Assembly (NCBI RefSeq): GCF_000439085.1
Contig: NZ_AUUA01000011.1
Span: 1-64,000 of the forward strand
Length of the DNA: 64,000 nt
Direction of reading: 5' to 3'
DNA from: Leminorella grimontii ATCC 33999 = DSM 5078
GTDB lineage: Bacteria > Pseudomonadota > Gammaproteobacteria > Enterobacterales > Enterobacteriaceae
Part shown: piece by piece, positions 55,121 through 64,000 of the stretch
Numbering within the stretch: the stretch's first letter is position 1
Layout: each line of letters opens with the position of its first letter
The notes under the pieces: generated by a model
Databases searched by the model: none
What the model was told of the DNA's origin: nothing
What the model saw: the letters and a program-made list of their open reading frames with translations, nothing else
Made by a program: the position numbers and the translations under genes

Positions 55121-56281
55121 ATGATTCGTCAAACGATTAGCGAGCGCCCCAACTGGCGCGAGGTGGCTACCGAGTATGGCTTTAACTTTCACACCATGTA
55201 CGGCGAGCCCTACTGGTGTGAAGACGCCTACTACCAGTTTACGCTGGCGCAGGTAGAAGAGCTGGAAAGCGCAACCGCCGAGATACACGAAATGTGTCTG
55301 CAGGTGGTTGAAGAAGTCGTCGACAGCGAAGAGCTGCTGACGCGTTTTTGCATTCCGAAACACTGCTGGGAATTCGTGCGCAGCTCCTGGAAAACCCAGC
55401 AGCCTTCGCTCTATTCCCGCCTGGATTTGGCCTATGACGGAAAAAGTCCGGCCAAGCTTTTGGAAAACAACGCCGATACGCCTACTTCGCTGTACGAAAC
55501 GGCCTTTTTCCAGTGGATGTGGTTTGAAGACCAGGTCGCTGCGGGCAAACTGCCGCAAAACTCCGATCAGTTCAACAGCCTGCAGGACAAGCTGATTGAA
55601 CGCTTTGCCGAGCTGAAGTCTCGCCACGGCTTTAACCTGCTGCACTTTGCCTGCTGTCAGGATACCGAAGAAGACCGCGGCACCGTCCAGTATCTGCAGG
55701 ACTGCGCCGACGAAGCGGGGTTAGCCAACGAGTTCCTCTATATTGAAGACATCGGGCTTGGCGAGAAAGGCCAGTTTACCGATATGCAGGACCAGGTGAT
55801 CGGCAATCTGTTCAAACTGTACCCGTGGGAATTCATGTTCCGGGAAATGTTCTCCACCAAGCTGACGGACGCCGGCGTTCGCTGGCTGGAGCCGGCCTGG
55901 AAGAGCATCATTTCCAATAAGGCGCTGCTGCCGATGCTGTGGAAGATGTTCCCCAACCATCCGAACCTGCTGCCCTCCTACTTCAGCGACGAGCCGCACC
56001 CGGAGCTTTCCCACTACGTGGTTAAGCCGCTGTTCTCTCGCGAAGGCGCCAACATCCGCATCGTGGAGAACGGTAAAGATGTCTGCAGCGTTGACGGCCC
56101 GTACGGCGAAGAAGGCTTTATCATTCAGCAGTTCCAACCGCTGCCGCGCTTTAACGACAGCTACACGCTTATCGGCAGTTGGCTGGTAAACGATGAGCCC
56201 TGCGGCATGGGAATACGGGAAGACCACAGCCTGATTACTCAGGATCTTTCCCGCTATTATCCGCATATTATTTTGGACTAA
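55121..56281 (+). CDS. ygiC: ATP-grasp protein YgiC (glutathionylspermidine synthase-like)
   Basis: 386 residues, homologous to the C-terminal amide-ligase domain of glutathionylspermidine synthase but without the amidase domain. Motifs: [60 protein letters not shown] and the late nucleotide-binding [18 protein letters not shown]. coli YgiC did not make glutathionylspermidine in published tests, so the ligated substrates are unknown. It forms an operon with ygiB. Confidence 0.94.
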   Translation: MIRQTISERPNWREVATEYGFNFHTMYGEPYWCEDAYYQFTLAQVEELESATAEIHEMCLQVVEEVVDSEELLTRFCIPKHCWEFVRSSWKTQQPSLYSRLDLAYDGKSPAKLLENNADTPTSLYETAFFQWMWFEDQVAAGKLPQNSDQFNSLQDKLIERFAELKSRHGFNLLHFACCQDTEEDRGTVQYLQDCADEAGLANEFLYIEDIGLGEKGQFTDMQDQVIGNLFKLYPWEFMFREMFSTKLTDAGVRWLEPAWKSIISNKALLPMLWKMFPNHPNLLPSYFSDEPHPELSHYVVKPLFSREGANIRIVENGKDVCSVDGPYGEEGFIIQQFQPLPRFNDSYTLIGSWLVNDEPCGMGIREDHSLITQDLSRYYPHIILD

Positions 56282-56299
56282 CGTCGGACTTAATATATC

Positions 56300-56332
56300 A
56301 GTACGCCCTGAACCTTCAGGGCGTACTCGTTT
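56300..56332 (+). terminator. Terminator between ygiC and ygiD
   Basis: An 11-bp perfect stem (AGTACGCCCTG/CAGGGCGTACT, 56300-56310 and 56317-56327), followed by CGTTTTT on the plus strand. Confidence 0.92.
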
Positions 56333-56338
56333 TTAAAC

Positions 56339-57121
56339 CTACCCAACCTGCACCGACAGCATGCTAATCGCCGCCATATCGATACCGTCCAGCGGCACGC
56401 TGACCGCTTCGCCTTCCTGACGCGCCCCTAAAACGTACAGCAGCGGTAAAAAGTGCTCGGGCGTAGGGTTAGCCATTTTTGCATCCGGATGCTGCATAAA
56501 GTTAACTAAAGGGTGAGGTTCTCCTTTTTCCACCAGTTGGCTGCGAACGAAGTCGTTAAATCGCACCGCCCAGTCATGGGGCTCGCCTTCGCCCTGCCAC
56601 TTCACCGCCCTCAGGTTGTGCACCACGTTGCCGCTGGCGACGATCATCACCCCTTCGCTGCGAAGCTTAGCCAGCCTTTGGCCAATCTGGTAGTGGTAAA
56701 GAGGAGGCTGCGTGCCGTCAACGCTCAGCTGCACGACGGGAATATCCGCATCGGGATACATTTTTATCAGCACGCCCCAAGCGCCGTGATCCAATCCCCA
56801 CTCGCTTCGGTCAAGGATCGTTTCGGCTGGCGCCAGCAGGTCCGCCACCCGCTCGGCCAGCGCGGGTGAACCGGCGGCCGGGTACTGCGTGTCAAACAGC
56901 GCCTGTGGAAAGCCGCCGAAGTCGTGGATCGTCCGGGGCTTTTCCATGGCCGTCACCGCCGTACCGCGCGTATACCAGTGAGCGGAAATCGCCAGCACCG
57001 CCTTAGGTTTAGGAAGGGTTTCTCCGAGTCGACGCCAGGCCTGCGTATACGCATTTTCTTCTAATACGTTCATCGGGCTGCCGTGTCCCAGAAAAAGAGC
57101 CGGCATTAAATAAGCATTCAT
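56339..57121 (-). CDS. ygiD: 4,5-DOPA-type extradiol dioxygenase YgiD
   Basis: Class III extradiol dioxygenase (LigB fold), 260 residues. The metal-binding histidines are in FLGHGSPMN, ISAHWYTRG, SGNVVHNLR and PTPEHFLPLL. The family includes E. coli YgiD, which can open 4,5-DOPA in vitro, but its cellular substrate is unknown. It converges on ygiC and diverges from zupT, as in E. coli. Confidence 0.94.
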   Translation of the reverse strand: MNAYLMPALFLGHGSPMNVLEENAYTQAWRRLGETLPKPKAVLAISAHWYTRGTAVTAMEKPRTIHDFGGFPQALFDTQYPAAGSPALAERVADLLAPAETILDRSEWGLDHGAWGVLIKMYPDADIPVVQLSVDGTQPPLYHYQIGQRLAKLRSEGVMIVASGNVVHNLRAVKWQGEGEPHDWAVRFNDFVRSQLVEKGEPHPLVNFMQHPDAKMANPTPEHFLPLLYVLGARQEGEAVSVPLDGIDMAAISMLSVQVG

Positions 57122-57381
57122 CGCTAGGCCTCCATGATGGGTTTATACCGTTCGGTTGCGCCATGCCGGATAATCGGCTTTACTCAGTAAGGCGGGCGTA
57201 CAACTCGGACATTCCGTACGCTCTCGTAATAGGGCTATTATTGGCCCTAATTGAACACTTTGATAGATAATAACTATGATGTTCTCTGTCAAAAAAAGTG
57301 AACAATCGGTTTTTAAATTCGCCTATTAAATAAATCGACTTCAACGTATTTGTTTTTGTTTATGGCTCTGTTAGATTTATG

Positions 57382-57400
57382 AATGATAATTATTATCATT
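57382..57400 (+). promoter_or_regulatory. Fur-box-like 19-bp palindrome upstream of zupT
   Basis: AATGATAAT-T-ATTATCATT is a perfect 9-1-9 inverted repeat containing GATAAT-T-ATTATC, the 6-1-6 Fur core. It ends two bases before the zupT ribosome-binding site, where a bound repressor would block transcription or elongation. Fur is the best fit; another metal regulator is possible. Confidence 0.65.
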
Positions 57401-57415
57401 TAAGGAAAGGTGTTT

Positions 57416-58180
57416 ATGTCGGTTCCACTTATACTTACCGTACTCGCCGGAGGCTCAACCTTTATAGGGGCCTTTCTGGGCATTATTGGCCAAAAGCCCT
57501 CTAATCGCCTGTTGGCTTTTGCGCTAGGCTTCGCCGCCGGCATTATGCTGCTGATCTCACTCATGGAAATGCTGCCCGCTTCATTAAGCACGCCAGGCAT
57601 GCCGCCGGTGCTAGGGTACAGCATGTTTATTCTGGGGCTGCTGGGGTATTTTTTACTGGACCGCCTGCTTCCGCACCAGCACGCTCACGACCTGATGCCG
57701 GGCCAGAGGCCCCCTCGCAACCTGAGGCGCACCGCCATTCTGCTGACGCTCGGCATTAGCCTGCACAACTTTCCCGAGGGGATCGCCACGTTCGTTACCG
57801 CCAGCACCAACTGGGAGCTGGGGCTCGGCATCGCGCTGGCGGTTGCCATACACAACATTCCTGAAGGCCTGGCCGTTGCCGGCCCGGTTTATGCCGCTAC
57901 CGGCTCAAAGTCGTCCGCTCTGCTGTGGGCCGGGCTGTCCGGCGTAGCGGAAATCGTCGGCGGCCTGTTTGCCTTTTTCCTGCTGGGGCCGAACGTTTCG
58001 CCGATTATCATGGCCGCAATAATGTCCGCCGTTGCGGGCATCATGGTCGCCCTGTCGGTCGATGAGCTAATGCCGCTGGCCAAGGAAATCGATCCCAACA
58101 ATAATCCAAGCTACGGCATCCTTTGCGGCATGTCGGTCATGGGCCTTAGCCTGATGATGCTGCAGATCTGGACGATATAG
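57416..58180 (+). CDS. zupT: ZIP-family divalent metal transporter ZupT
   Basis: Inner-membrane importer of zinc, iron and other divalent metals; 254 residues with eight membrane segments. The metal-binding helices carry [15 protein letters not shown] and [17 protein letters not shown] short His-rich loop (PHQHAHD) lies between helices 3 and 4. ATG at 57416 follows AAGGAAAGG at five bases; GTG at 57410 would begin inside that site. It is preceded by a Fur-like palindrome. Confidence 0.96.
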   Translation: MSVPLILTVLAGGSTFIGAFLGIIGQKPSNRLLAFALGFAAGIMLLISLMEMLPASLSTPGMPPVLGYSMFILGLLGYFLLDRLLPHQHAHDLMPGQRPPRNLRRTAILLTLGISLHNFPEGIATFVTASTNWELGLGIALAVAIHNIPEGLAVAGPVYAATGSKSSALLWAGLSGVAEIVGGLFAFFLLGPNVSPIIMAAIMSAVAGIMVALSVDELMPLAKEIDPNNNPSYGILCGMSVMGLSLMMLQIWTI

Positions 58181-58203
58181 AAGATAACTCAGGGTATAGA
58201 TAG

Positions 58204-58231
58204 ACAAAAAGCCGCAGCTGCGGCTTTTTGT
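58204..58231. terminator. Bidirectional terminator between zupT and ribB
   Basis: A 28-bp perfect palindrome, ACAAAAAGCCGCAG and its complement, with T runs on both strands, between converging genes. Confidence 0.93.
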
Positions 58232-58246
58232 ATTTACAGCGCTCGC

Positions 58247-58900
58247 TTACCCTGCCTTTTTGGCATGCAGCGCGATATAGGCCACCAGGTCTTCAATCGT
58301 TACGACCGGCATGTTGTGCTTTTTACCAAACTCAACCACCTGCGAACCGTTAGCCATGCTGCCGTCGTCGTTGGTAAGCTCACACAGAACGCCCGCGGGC
58401 TTAAAGCCGGCCAGCGTTACCAGGTCGATAGTCGCTTCAGTATGGCCGCGACGGGTCAACACGCCGCCAGGACGAGCGCACAGCGGGAACATGTGGCCCG
58501 GGCTGTGCAGGCTGGCTGAGGTCGCGTCATCGGCAATCGCTGCTTTGATAGTCGTTACGCGGTCTTTGGCGGAAACGCCGGTAGTGACGCCTTCAGCGGC
58601 TTCAATGCTGATAGTGAACGCAGTTTGATAACGGCTGGAGTTGGCCGGCACCATCATCGGCAGCTTCAGGCGATCGCGCGTCTGTTCGTCAATGCAAAGG
58701 CACACGATACCGCTGCCATGGCGAATGGTCAGCGCCATTTGCTCAACGGTCATGGTTTGTGCGGCAAAAATCATGTCGCCTTCGTTTTCGCGGTTCTCGT
58801 CGTCAAGCACCATGACGCCGCGGCCTTCGCGCAGCGCGGCCAGCGCCGTTTCAACGCGCTCAATCGGAGTACCAAATTCGGAAAGTAGAGTCTGATTCAT
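58247..58900 (-). CDS. ribB: 3,4-dihydroxy-2-butanone 4-phosphate synthase
   Basis: Converts ribulose 5-phosphate to 3,4-dihydroxy-2-butanone 4-phosphate for riboflavin synthesis. 217 residues, as in E. coli. Motifs: [17 protein letters not shown] with the acidic metal-binding loop, the [11 protein letters not shown] strand, DRVTTIKAA and [18 protein letters not shown]. There is no GTP cyclohydrolase II fusion. Its leader carries an FMN riboswitch. Confidence 0.97.
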   Translation of the reverse strand: MNQTLLSEFGTPIERVETALAALREGRGVMVLDDENRENEGDMIFAAQTMTVEQMALTIRHGSGIVCLCIDEQTRDRLKLPMMVPANSSRYQTAFTISIEAAEGVTTGVSAKDRVTTIKAAIADDATSASLHSPGHMFPLCARPGGVLTRRGHTEATIDLVTLAGFKPAGVLCELTNDDGSMANGSQVVEFGKKHNMPVVTIEDLVAYIALHAKKAG

Positions 58901-59008
58901 GGTAAAAATAACCTCTTAAAAATTGTGGATTACCAGAATCAGGGCAGCTTAGGAAGTCGGCAAATAGCCGAAATAACGAGAGGCAAGCGAACGCTTGACC
59001 CGTTACCG

Positions 59009-59171
59009 TTACTCTCTCCCATCCGGACTATAACCGTCGGCCCCGGAATTACACCGAGTCTGCTGACCTTTGGTTTGAATGAGCCAGGCTATACCAAACC
59101 AAAGCGCTCGCGGGCTTCCATAAAATCGACATTCTATGGTTTACCGCCGGTGGGGACTTTCACCCCGCCCT
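59009..59171 (-). ncRNA. FMN riboswitch (RFN element) upstream of ribB
   Basis: On the minus strand the RFN consensus runs from GGGCGGGGTGAAAGTCCCCA through CCGGCGGTAAA, the GCCCGCGAGCG block, GTCAGCAGACTCGGTGTAAT and TCCGGGGCCGAC, to GATGGGAGAGAG. About 110 bp then separate it from the ribB start, including a CAAGCG/CGCTTG hairpin that may belong to the expression platform. FMN binding would lower ribB expression. Confidence 0.95.
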
Positions 59172-59332
59172 GAGAATAAGCGAAGCTACTATAGCGCTTA
59201 TCACAGGCAGGAGCAACGTTTGCGAAAACGCAGACACCGAATCAGTAAATGGTTATACTCACATCAGGCCGCGTCCCGCCGCCGTTGAACGCTGAGAAAA
59301 GAGACGCCATCAACTTCATAAAGGATAGCCCG

Positions 59333-59584
59333 ATGATCGATCCGCAAAAAATTGAACAAATCGCCAAGCAGATTCACGAGTCCATGCCGAAAGGCATTCG
59401 CGAACTGGGCGATGAAGTCGAAAAGAAAATCCGTCAGGGACTACAAAACCAGCTCGCCAAGCTGGACGTGGTAAGCCGTGAAGAGTTCGATATTCAAACT
59501 CAGGTGCTGTTAAGAACCCGCGAAAAGCTAACCGCGCTGGAAAAGCGCCTTGCGGAACTGGAAGCAAAAAGCCGCGAAGAGTAA
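59333..59584 (+). CDS. ubiK: Ubiquinone biosynthesis accessory factor UbiK
   Basis: Accessory protein for the UbiJ/COQ9-type aerobic ubiquinone assembly. 83 residues starting [26 protein letters not shown], preceded by AAAGGATAG; an open frame upstream from 59249 lacks support. An N-terminal amphipathic part is followed by a C-terminal coiled coil ([22 protein letters not shown]). It lacks the roughly 13-residue tail of the 96-residue E. coli protein. Divergent from ribB. Confidence 0.93.
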   Translation: MIDPQKIEQIAKQIHESMPKGIRELGDEVEKKIRQGLQNQLAKLDVVSREEFDIQTQVLLRTREKLTALEKRLAELEAKSREE

Positions 59585-59618
59585 CGCCTTTTTCGACGCC
59601 TAGCGAAGTCCTGCTCCG

Positions 59619-60878
59619 TTAGGCGTTCTTACGTTCGAAAGCCTTCTTGCCTCTCGGTAGAACAAGCCAGAGCGCCGCAAATACCGCTACCGCATACAGA
59701 ACCTTCCAGCCAATCATCGCTAAAAGCAGCAGGCACAGCACGCTGCCAAGTATCGACATCAGCCTGGCTCGCCCCTTCAAAAGCCGACAGCCCGACAGCA
59801 TGCACAGCAGATAGATAAAGACGAAGATGCCGTTGGCATAAACGATAAGGGCATCCAGAGGAAGCGCCAGCCAATGCGCCAGCAGAGAAGAAACCAGACA
59901 GCACGCCAAAACGACCGTTAAGGCATTGAGCGGGGAATGCGAGCGGGAAAGCTGCGCCAACCAGGCCTTGGGGCGATGCTCATAGCTCTGCGACCACACC
60001 AGCCGGGCGAAGCTCTGGGTGTAGATATTCAGGCTGGCGAAGCAGGCCAAATAGCCAATAATGCAGGCAATCCACAGCCCGTTGCTGCCGAACAGCTTCA
60101 CCACGATAGACGGTAGCGACGCCGCGGCGGCCATCTCGCCACCAAACGCGCCGAACGCCAGCACCGCCACGGTGCATCCCCAGTACACTGCGCCCGCCAG
60201 CAGCAGGCCAATAAGCAGCGCTCGGGGGAAGTCCCGCTCGGGGTGACGAAACTCCGCCGCAAGGTGAGCAAACGCCTCAAGCCCAACGAAGCACCAGAAC
60301 ATCACCGCCAGAGCGTCAAACAGAGCCCCGCCGGACATCGACGCGGGCGCCGGCCAGGCGACGGTGGTCGGCGTAATGCCGCCGCGCCACCAGATGGCGA
60401 CAATCATCGCCACGATCAAAACGGCAATCAGCACCTGGACGTTGGCGCTCGAGCCAGCGCTACGCATGCCGAGCAGCCAGATTATCAGAAGCGTAGCTAC
60501 CTGCACCATCAGCAGGCCGAACTCGCTAAAACCAAAGGCCGCCTGCCAGAAGCCGGAGGCTATTTGCAGCGCAGCGGGCAGGCCGACGGGAATGACGGAC
60601 AAAAACAGCCATCCGGTCACCTTGGCCATGTGCGGGCCAAACGCCAGGCTGACGAAATGCGCCGCGCCGCCGGCGTTAGGAAAGTGACGCCCCAAAGAGG
60701 CAAACGCGATGGCAATCGGAAATACCAAAACGATCAGAATCGGCCACGCCCACAGGCTGCCTCCGCCGGCGACCTGCGCCGCTAGCGCCGGAACGGCGAA
60801 CACGCCGGTCCCCAGTAAAGACGTAGACAGTAGCCCGATGCCCTGAACCAGCCCCAGTTCCTGCTTTAATCCGCTCAT
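59619..60878 (-). CDS. yjeH: L-methionine/branched-chain amino acid exporter YjeH
   Basis: APC-superfamily inner-membrane exporter, 419 residues (E. coli 418) with about 12 membrane segments. Near-identical stretches are MSGLKQELGLVQGIGLLSTSLLGTGVFAVPALAA, TGWLFLSVIPVGLPAALQIASGF, MFWCFVGLEAFAHLAAEFRHPERDFPRALLIGLLLAG and CIIGYLACFASLNIYTQSFARLVWSQS. It starts 11 bp after hldE, an unusual neighbour, and may be cotranscribed with it. With MetNIQ at the other end, the window carries both import and export of methionine. Confidence 0.93.
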   Translation of the reverse strand: MSGLKQELGLVQGIGLLSTSLLGTGVFAVPALAAQVAGGGSLWAWPILIVLVFPIAIAFASLGRHFPNAGGAAHFVSLAFGPHMAKVTGWLFLSVIPVGLPAALQIASGFWQAAFGFSEFGLLMVQVATLLIIWLLGMRSAGSSANVQVLIAVLIVAMIVAIWWRGGITPTTVAWPAPASMSGGALFDALAVMFWCFVGLEAFAHLAAEFRHPERDFPRALLIGLLLAGAVYWGCTVAVLAFGAFGGEMAAAASLPSIVVKLFGSNGLWIACIIGYLACFASLNIYTQSFARLVWSQSYEHRPKAWLAQLSRSHSPLNALTVVLACCLVSSLLAHWLALPLDALIVYANGIFVFIYLLCMLSGCRLLKGRARLMSILGSVLCLLLLAMIGWKVLYAVAVFAALWLVLPRGKKAFERKNA

Positions 60879-60889
60879 ATCGTGGCGTA

Positions 60890-62317
60890 CTAACCGCGCT
60901 CCCTGATAGTTTTAATAATGTTGCTGGTCGAACATCCATCCTCAAAGTTCAACACCCGAACGTCACCGCCTGCGGCCCAAACCTCTTTGCTGCCGGCAAT
61001 GTCTTCCGGCCTGTAGTCGCCGCCCTTCACTAGCAGATCGGGAAGAACGTCGGCGATCAGACGCTGCGGCGTATCCTCTTCAAAAGAGACCACCCAGTCA
61101 ACGGACTCCAGCGCGGCCAAGACGATCATTCGCTGCGCCAGCGGGTTGACCGGCCTGGTCTCCCCTTTAAGCCTGCGGGTCGACGCGTCGCTGTTAACCG
61201 CGACAATGAGCCTGTCCCCCAGCTTGCGGGCGTTAGCCAGATAGGAAACGTGCCCGGCGTGCAGAATGTCAAAACAGCCGTTGGTCATCACCACTCTTTC
61301 GCCGCGGCGGCGGGCGTTAGCGACCGCCTGCTTAAGCTGGGCCTCGTCCATAACGCCAAAGCCGGTGTCGGCGCGGCCGCGGATCGCGTTTTCCAACTCA
61401 ATAGGGGAAACGGTCGACGTCCCCAGCTTGCCGACTACCACGCCGGCCGCCGCATTGGCCATAAAACAGGCCTCTTCCAGAGAAAGTCCGGAAGCCAGGC
61501 TGGCGGCAAGTACGCCGATAACCGTATCGCCGGCGCCGGTAACGTCATACACTTCCTGCGCCTGCGTCGGCAGGTGGAACGGCTCTTTCCCCGGCTGCAA
61601 AAGCGTCATGCCGTTTTCCGAGCGGGTAACCAGCAGCGCGCTGAAATCAAACCGAGCAATCAGCTCCATACCGCGCGCCACCAGCTCTTCTTCGCTCTTG
61701 CAGTGCCCTACCACCGCCTCAAACTCCGACAGGTTCGGCGTCAGCAGCGTCGCGCCGCGGTAGCGTTCAAAATCAGAACCCTTCGGATCGATAAGCACCG
61801 GCACGCCCGCCTTGCGTCCCAGAGCAATCAGTGACTGGACGCAGTTCAGCGCGCCCTTGGCGTAGTCCGAAAGCACCAGTGCGCCCAGCTTAGGCAGCGC
61901 CTGCTGCACGCGATCGAGCATCGGCTGAGGGTCGACGTTCTCAAACCCTTCTTCAAAGTCCAGACGCAAAAGCTGCTGGTTGCGCGACAGCACGCGAAGC
62001 TTAGTGATGGTTGGGCACGAGGGCACCGTGACAAAGTCGCAGCGCACGTTGACGTCGCTCAGGCGCGTGCTCAGCACACGGGCCGCTTCGTCCATCCCGG
62101 TTAGCCCCACCAGGCGGGAACCGCCGCCCAGCGCCGCAATGTTCATCGCCACGTTCGCCGCGCCTCCGGGCCGGTCTTCCACCGTATTCACCTTAACGAC
62201 CGGTACCGGCGCTTCCGGCGATATGCGGCTGGTCGGCCCGTGCCAATAGCGGTCAAGCATAACGTCGCCCACCACCATAACGTTGGCGCGACTAAAATCG
62301 GGTAACATGACTTTCAT
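60890..62317 (-). CDS. hldE: Bifunctional heptose 7-phosphate kinase / heptose 1-phosphate adenylyltransferase
   Basis: 475 residues. The N-terminal ribokinase-like domain (1-320) has [15 protein letters not shown] and the catalytic [14 protein letters not shown]. The C-terminal nucleotidyltransferase domain (345-475) has [16 protein letters not shown]. It makes heptose 1,7-bisphosphate and later ADP-heptose, bracketing the GmhB step, for LPS inner core. ATG at 62317 ([13 protein letters not shown]) has GGAG upstream; a start at 62353 adds 12 unconserved residues. The E. coli neighbour glnE is absent upstream. Confidence 0.97.
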   Translation of the reverse strand: MKVMLPDFSRANVMVVGDVMLDRYWHGPTSRISPEAPVPVVKVNTVEDRPGGAANVAMNIAALGGGSRLVGLTGMDEAARVLSTRLSDVNVRCDFVTVPSCPTITKLRVLSRNQQLLRLDFEEGFENVDPQPMLDRVQQALPKLGALVLSDYAKGALNCVQSLIALGRKAGVPVLIDPKGSDFERYRGATLLTPNLSEFEAVVGHCKSEEELVARGMELIARFDFSALLVTRSENGMTLLQPGKEPFHLPTQAQEVYDVTGAGDTVIGVLAASLASGLSLEEACFMANAAAGVVVGKLGTSTVSPIELENAIRGRADTGFGVMDEAQLKQAVANARRRGERVVMTNGCFDILHAGHVSYLANARKLGDRLIVAVNSDASTRRLKGETRPVNPLAQRMIVLAALESVDWVVSFEEDTPQRLIADVLPDLLVKGGDYRPEDIAGSKEVWAAGGDVRVLNFEDGCSTSNIIKTIRERG

Positions 62318-62513
62318 CCCAAACTCCAAAAACGAGGACAGCGTGAATGGCAAAAGTTTATCATAACCTCGCCTAACGCTGCGCTTCTTTAATTATTTGA
62401 ACGCGTCATGCTCAGATTCCGGGTGCGCCTAAACAATAATCAATTTGGCCCAAAATAGGCATTAAATGAAAATATAGTTACACTAAGCGGACTGTTTTCA
62501 ATAAACTTTCGTT

Positions 62514-63452
62514 ATGGCAAAGAATCACGTTCACCCACACTTTACTCGCGACCTTCTGCATCCGCGCTACTGGACTCTGTGGCTGGGCATCGGTGCGCTA
62601 TACGCCGTTACGCTATTGCCCTATCCGGTTATCAACGCCTTAGGCAGAAGAATTGGTCGTCTAGCTATGCGCCTGATGAAGCGAAGAAAGGCAATTTCGC
62701 GTCGTAATCTTGAGCTTTGTTTCCCTGACGACAGCGAGTCACAGCGGGAAGAATGGCTGATTCGAAACTTTGAATCGACGGGCATGGCCATTTTAGAAAC
62801 CGGCATGGCCTGGTTTTGGCCAGACTGGCGCATTAAGCGCTGGAGCAAAGTTCAGGGCTACGACTACCTGCTGAAAGCAGCGCAGGAAAAGCGCGGCGGC
62901 ATCGTTATCGGCATCCACTTTCTCACGCTGGAGCTGGGGGCGCGAATTATCGGCCTTTATACGCCAGGCGTCGGCGTTTACCGCCCGCACGACAACCGCC
63001 TGATGGACTGGCTGCAAACCTGGGGCAGGCTGCGCTCTAACAAATATATGCTCGACAGGCGCGACATTAAGGGCATGATCCGCTCGCTAAAGCAGGGCGA
63101 GCTGCTGTGGTACGCGCCGGATCACGACTACGGCCCGCGCAACAGCGTATTTGCGCCGTTTTTCGCCGTTGAAAAAGCGGCCACCACGATCGGCACCAGC
63201 ATTCTGATGCGCGCGGCAAATCCGCAGCTCATTCCCTTTACGCCAATGAGAAATCGCGACAACAGCGGCTATACGGTGGTTATTGACGCGCCGCTGGAAG
63301 GCTTCCCGATGGACGACCAAACGGCAGCGGCGGCCTTTATGAATCAGGCGATTGAAAAGCAGATCGCCATCGCGCCAGAGCAGTACATGTGGCTTCACCG
63401 CAGGTTCAAAACGCGCCCGGAGGGCGAGCCTTCGCTGTATAAGTGCGCCTGA
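62514..63452 (+). CDS. lpxL: Lipid A late acyltransferase (LpxL/LpxP family)
   Basis: Adds a secondary acyl chain to Kdo2-lipid IVA at the inner membrane. 312 residues. One N-terminal membrane anchor, then the catalytic [12 protein letters not shown] (His-x4-Glu), [22 protein letters not shown] and [15 protein letters not shown], ending [17 protein letters not shown]. The catalytic half is closer to LpxL (lauroyl), while the FAPFFAVE segment and C-terminal part lean to LpxP (cold-induced palmitoleoyl), so acyl specificity is unsure. No strong ribosome-binding site precedes the ATG. Divergent from hldE. Confidence 0.9.
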   Translation: MAKNHVHPHFTRDLLHPRYWTLWLGIGALYAVTLLPYPVINALGRRIGRLAMRLMKRRKAISRRNLELCFPDDSESQREEWLIRNFESTGMAILETGMAWFWPDWRIKRWSKVQGYDYLLKAAQEKRGGIVIGIHFLTLELGARIIGLYTPGVGVYRPHDNRLMDWLQTWGRLRSNKYMLDRRDIKGMIRSLKQGELLWYAPDHDYGPRNSVFAPFFAVEKAATTIGTSILMRAANPQLIPFTPMRNRDNSGYTVVIDAPLEGFPMDDQTAAAAFMNQAIEKQIAIAPEQYMWLHRRFKTRPEGEPSLYKCA

Positions 63453-63458
63453 CTACCA

Positions 63459-63477
63459 GGGGACGGATACCGTCCCC
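63459..63477. terminator. Hairpin between lpxL and the converging autotransporter
   Basis: Perfect 8-bp stem GGGGACGG/CCGTCCCC with a 3-nt loop between converging genes. No T run on either side. Confidence 0.45.
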
Positions 63478-63491
63478 CTACCTCTTTCCGC

Positions 63492-64000
63492 CTAAAAACG
63501 GTACCTGACGGCCAACGACGCGGACGTGTCGCTATATCCATCGTCGCCCAACCGCTGTCCTATATTTCCCCATAAATCCCATCGGGCGCTCAATGCGCCC
63601 TTGACGCCGACTTTTAGCTCGCCAACGTTGCGATCGCCCTGCTGCCGAACCGCTACGCCGTCCAAGGCTACCGCCGTCGGTTTTCGGTTATACAACCAGT
63701 TGGCCTCGACATAGGCGGTAAACCGCGCCGCATCGCCTCTATCCTCACGGCTTACGCCTCGGCGAGAAAGCTCGACGCCGACCCGCGTCTGGAACGCATC
63801 ATCGTTCAGGCTCTTAACGACGGTGCCATTACTCTCCGTATGGTCGTCGGCCTTAATGCCGCTCCACACTGCCTGAAGCTGCGGCGTCAGCGCCAGCTCG
63901 CCGGTTGCGCTTTCGCTAACGACGTAGCGATAGCCGGATTCCACCGACGCGCTGTAGCCGTTAATGTTATAGCGCTCATCGGATAACCCCTGACCGCCCA
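63492..64000 (-). CDS. Autotransporter C-terminal beta-barrel (partial, runs off the window)
   Basis: The frame is open to position 64000, so only the last 169 or so residues are seen. They form amphipathic strands typical of the type V autotransporter barrel: LTPQLQAVWSGIKADD, FQTRVGVELSRRG, FTAYVEANWLYN and WDLWGNIGQRLGD, ending LAVRYRF with the terminal Phe. There is no in-window start; GTG at 63944 is an internal codon. The sequence differs from the AIDA-type protein at 16544, so it is a separate adhesin, pertactin- or AidA-like. The passenger lies outside the window. Confidence 0.85.
   Translation of the reverse strand, partial: GGQGLSDERYNINGYSASVESGYRYVVSESATGELALTPQLQAVWSGIKADDHTESNGTVVKSLNDDAFQTRVGVELSRRGVSREDRGDAARFTAYVEANWLYNRKPTAVALDGVAVRQQGDRNVGELKVGVKGALSARWDLWGNIGQRLGDDGYSDTSASLAVRYRF

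Noticed and set aside
63453-63491. Intrinsic terminator for lpxL
   Set aside because: The hairpin has no U tract on either strand; listed only as a low-confidence hairpin.

Overview
The window is a chromosomal segment of a Gram-negative gammaproteobacterium of the order Enterobacterales. The 16S rRNA 5' end, the core gene blocks (gmhB, metNIQ, rcsF-trmO-proS; ftsP-plsC-parC; parE-yqiA-cpdA-yqiB-nudF diverging from tolC; ygiBC; zupT; ribB; ubiK; hldE) and near-identical protein motifs all match that order. The moderately high GC of the genes, the peptidoglycan O-acetylation locus and the gene order would fit a deep-branching family such as Budviciaceae (Leminorella-like). That placement is inference, not proof.

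Layout. (1) 1-6850: 5' end and leader of an rRNA operon reading out of the window on the minus strand, then gmhB, the methionine importer metNIQ with a MetJ operator inside its promoter, and rcsF-trmO-proS. (2) 6889-19081: a surface-structure block with a complete five-gene chaperone-usher fimbrial operon, a long AT-rich control region, an unknown protein, an NlpC/P60 endopeptidase, an MHS-type transporter and an AIDA-repeat autotransporter. (3) 19467-23141: cdaR, a GntP-family permease and a glycerate 2-kinase. (4) 23560-28132: an MBOAT gene followed by two SGNH-hydrolase genes, read here as patA-patB-ape1 (peptidoglycan O-acetylation and de-O-acetylation), facing the glucosaminidase gene bax. 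(5) 28448-31307: an overlapping trio of an unknown protein, a short-chain dehydrogenase and an acyl-CoA synthetase. (6) 31529-42252: acnA, an AHL-type LuxR regulator without a luxI, a DoxX protein, the ybhGFSR exporter and a Sel1-repeat protein. (7) 42480-54128: ftsP-plsC-parC, parE, yqiA-cpdA-yqiB, an unknown small gene, nudF and divergent tolC. (8) 54437-64000: ygiBC, ygiD, zupT, ribB with its FMN riboswitch, ubiK, yjeH, hldE, lpxL-like, and the C-terminal barrel of a second autotransporter cut by the window edge.

How it fits together. Many genes serve the envelope: heptose for LPS (gmhB, hldE), lipid A acylation (lpxL-like), phospholipid synthesis (plsC), envelope stress sensing (rcsF), peptidoglycan modification and turnover (patA/patB/ape1, bax, NlpC/P60, ftsP), export (tolC, ybhGFSR) and surface adhesion (fimbriae, two autotransporters). 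Visible regulation includes MetJ boxes, an FMN riboswitch, a Fur-like palindrome before zupT, a marbox before tolC, rRNA P1/P2 promoters with boxA, and many intrinsic terminators.

I saw no CRISPR array, insertion sequence, integrase, prophage or tRNA gene. The most notable observations are the complete PatA/PatB/Ape1 locus, the uncharacterised hypothetical-SDR-acyl-CoA synthetase operon, an RcsF lacking its usual proline-rich linker, the LuxR solo, the Fur-like site at zupT, and two unknown genes.
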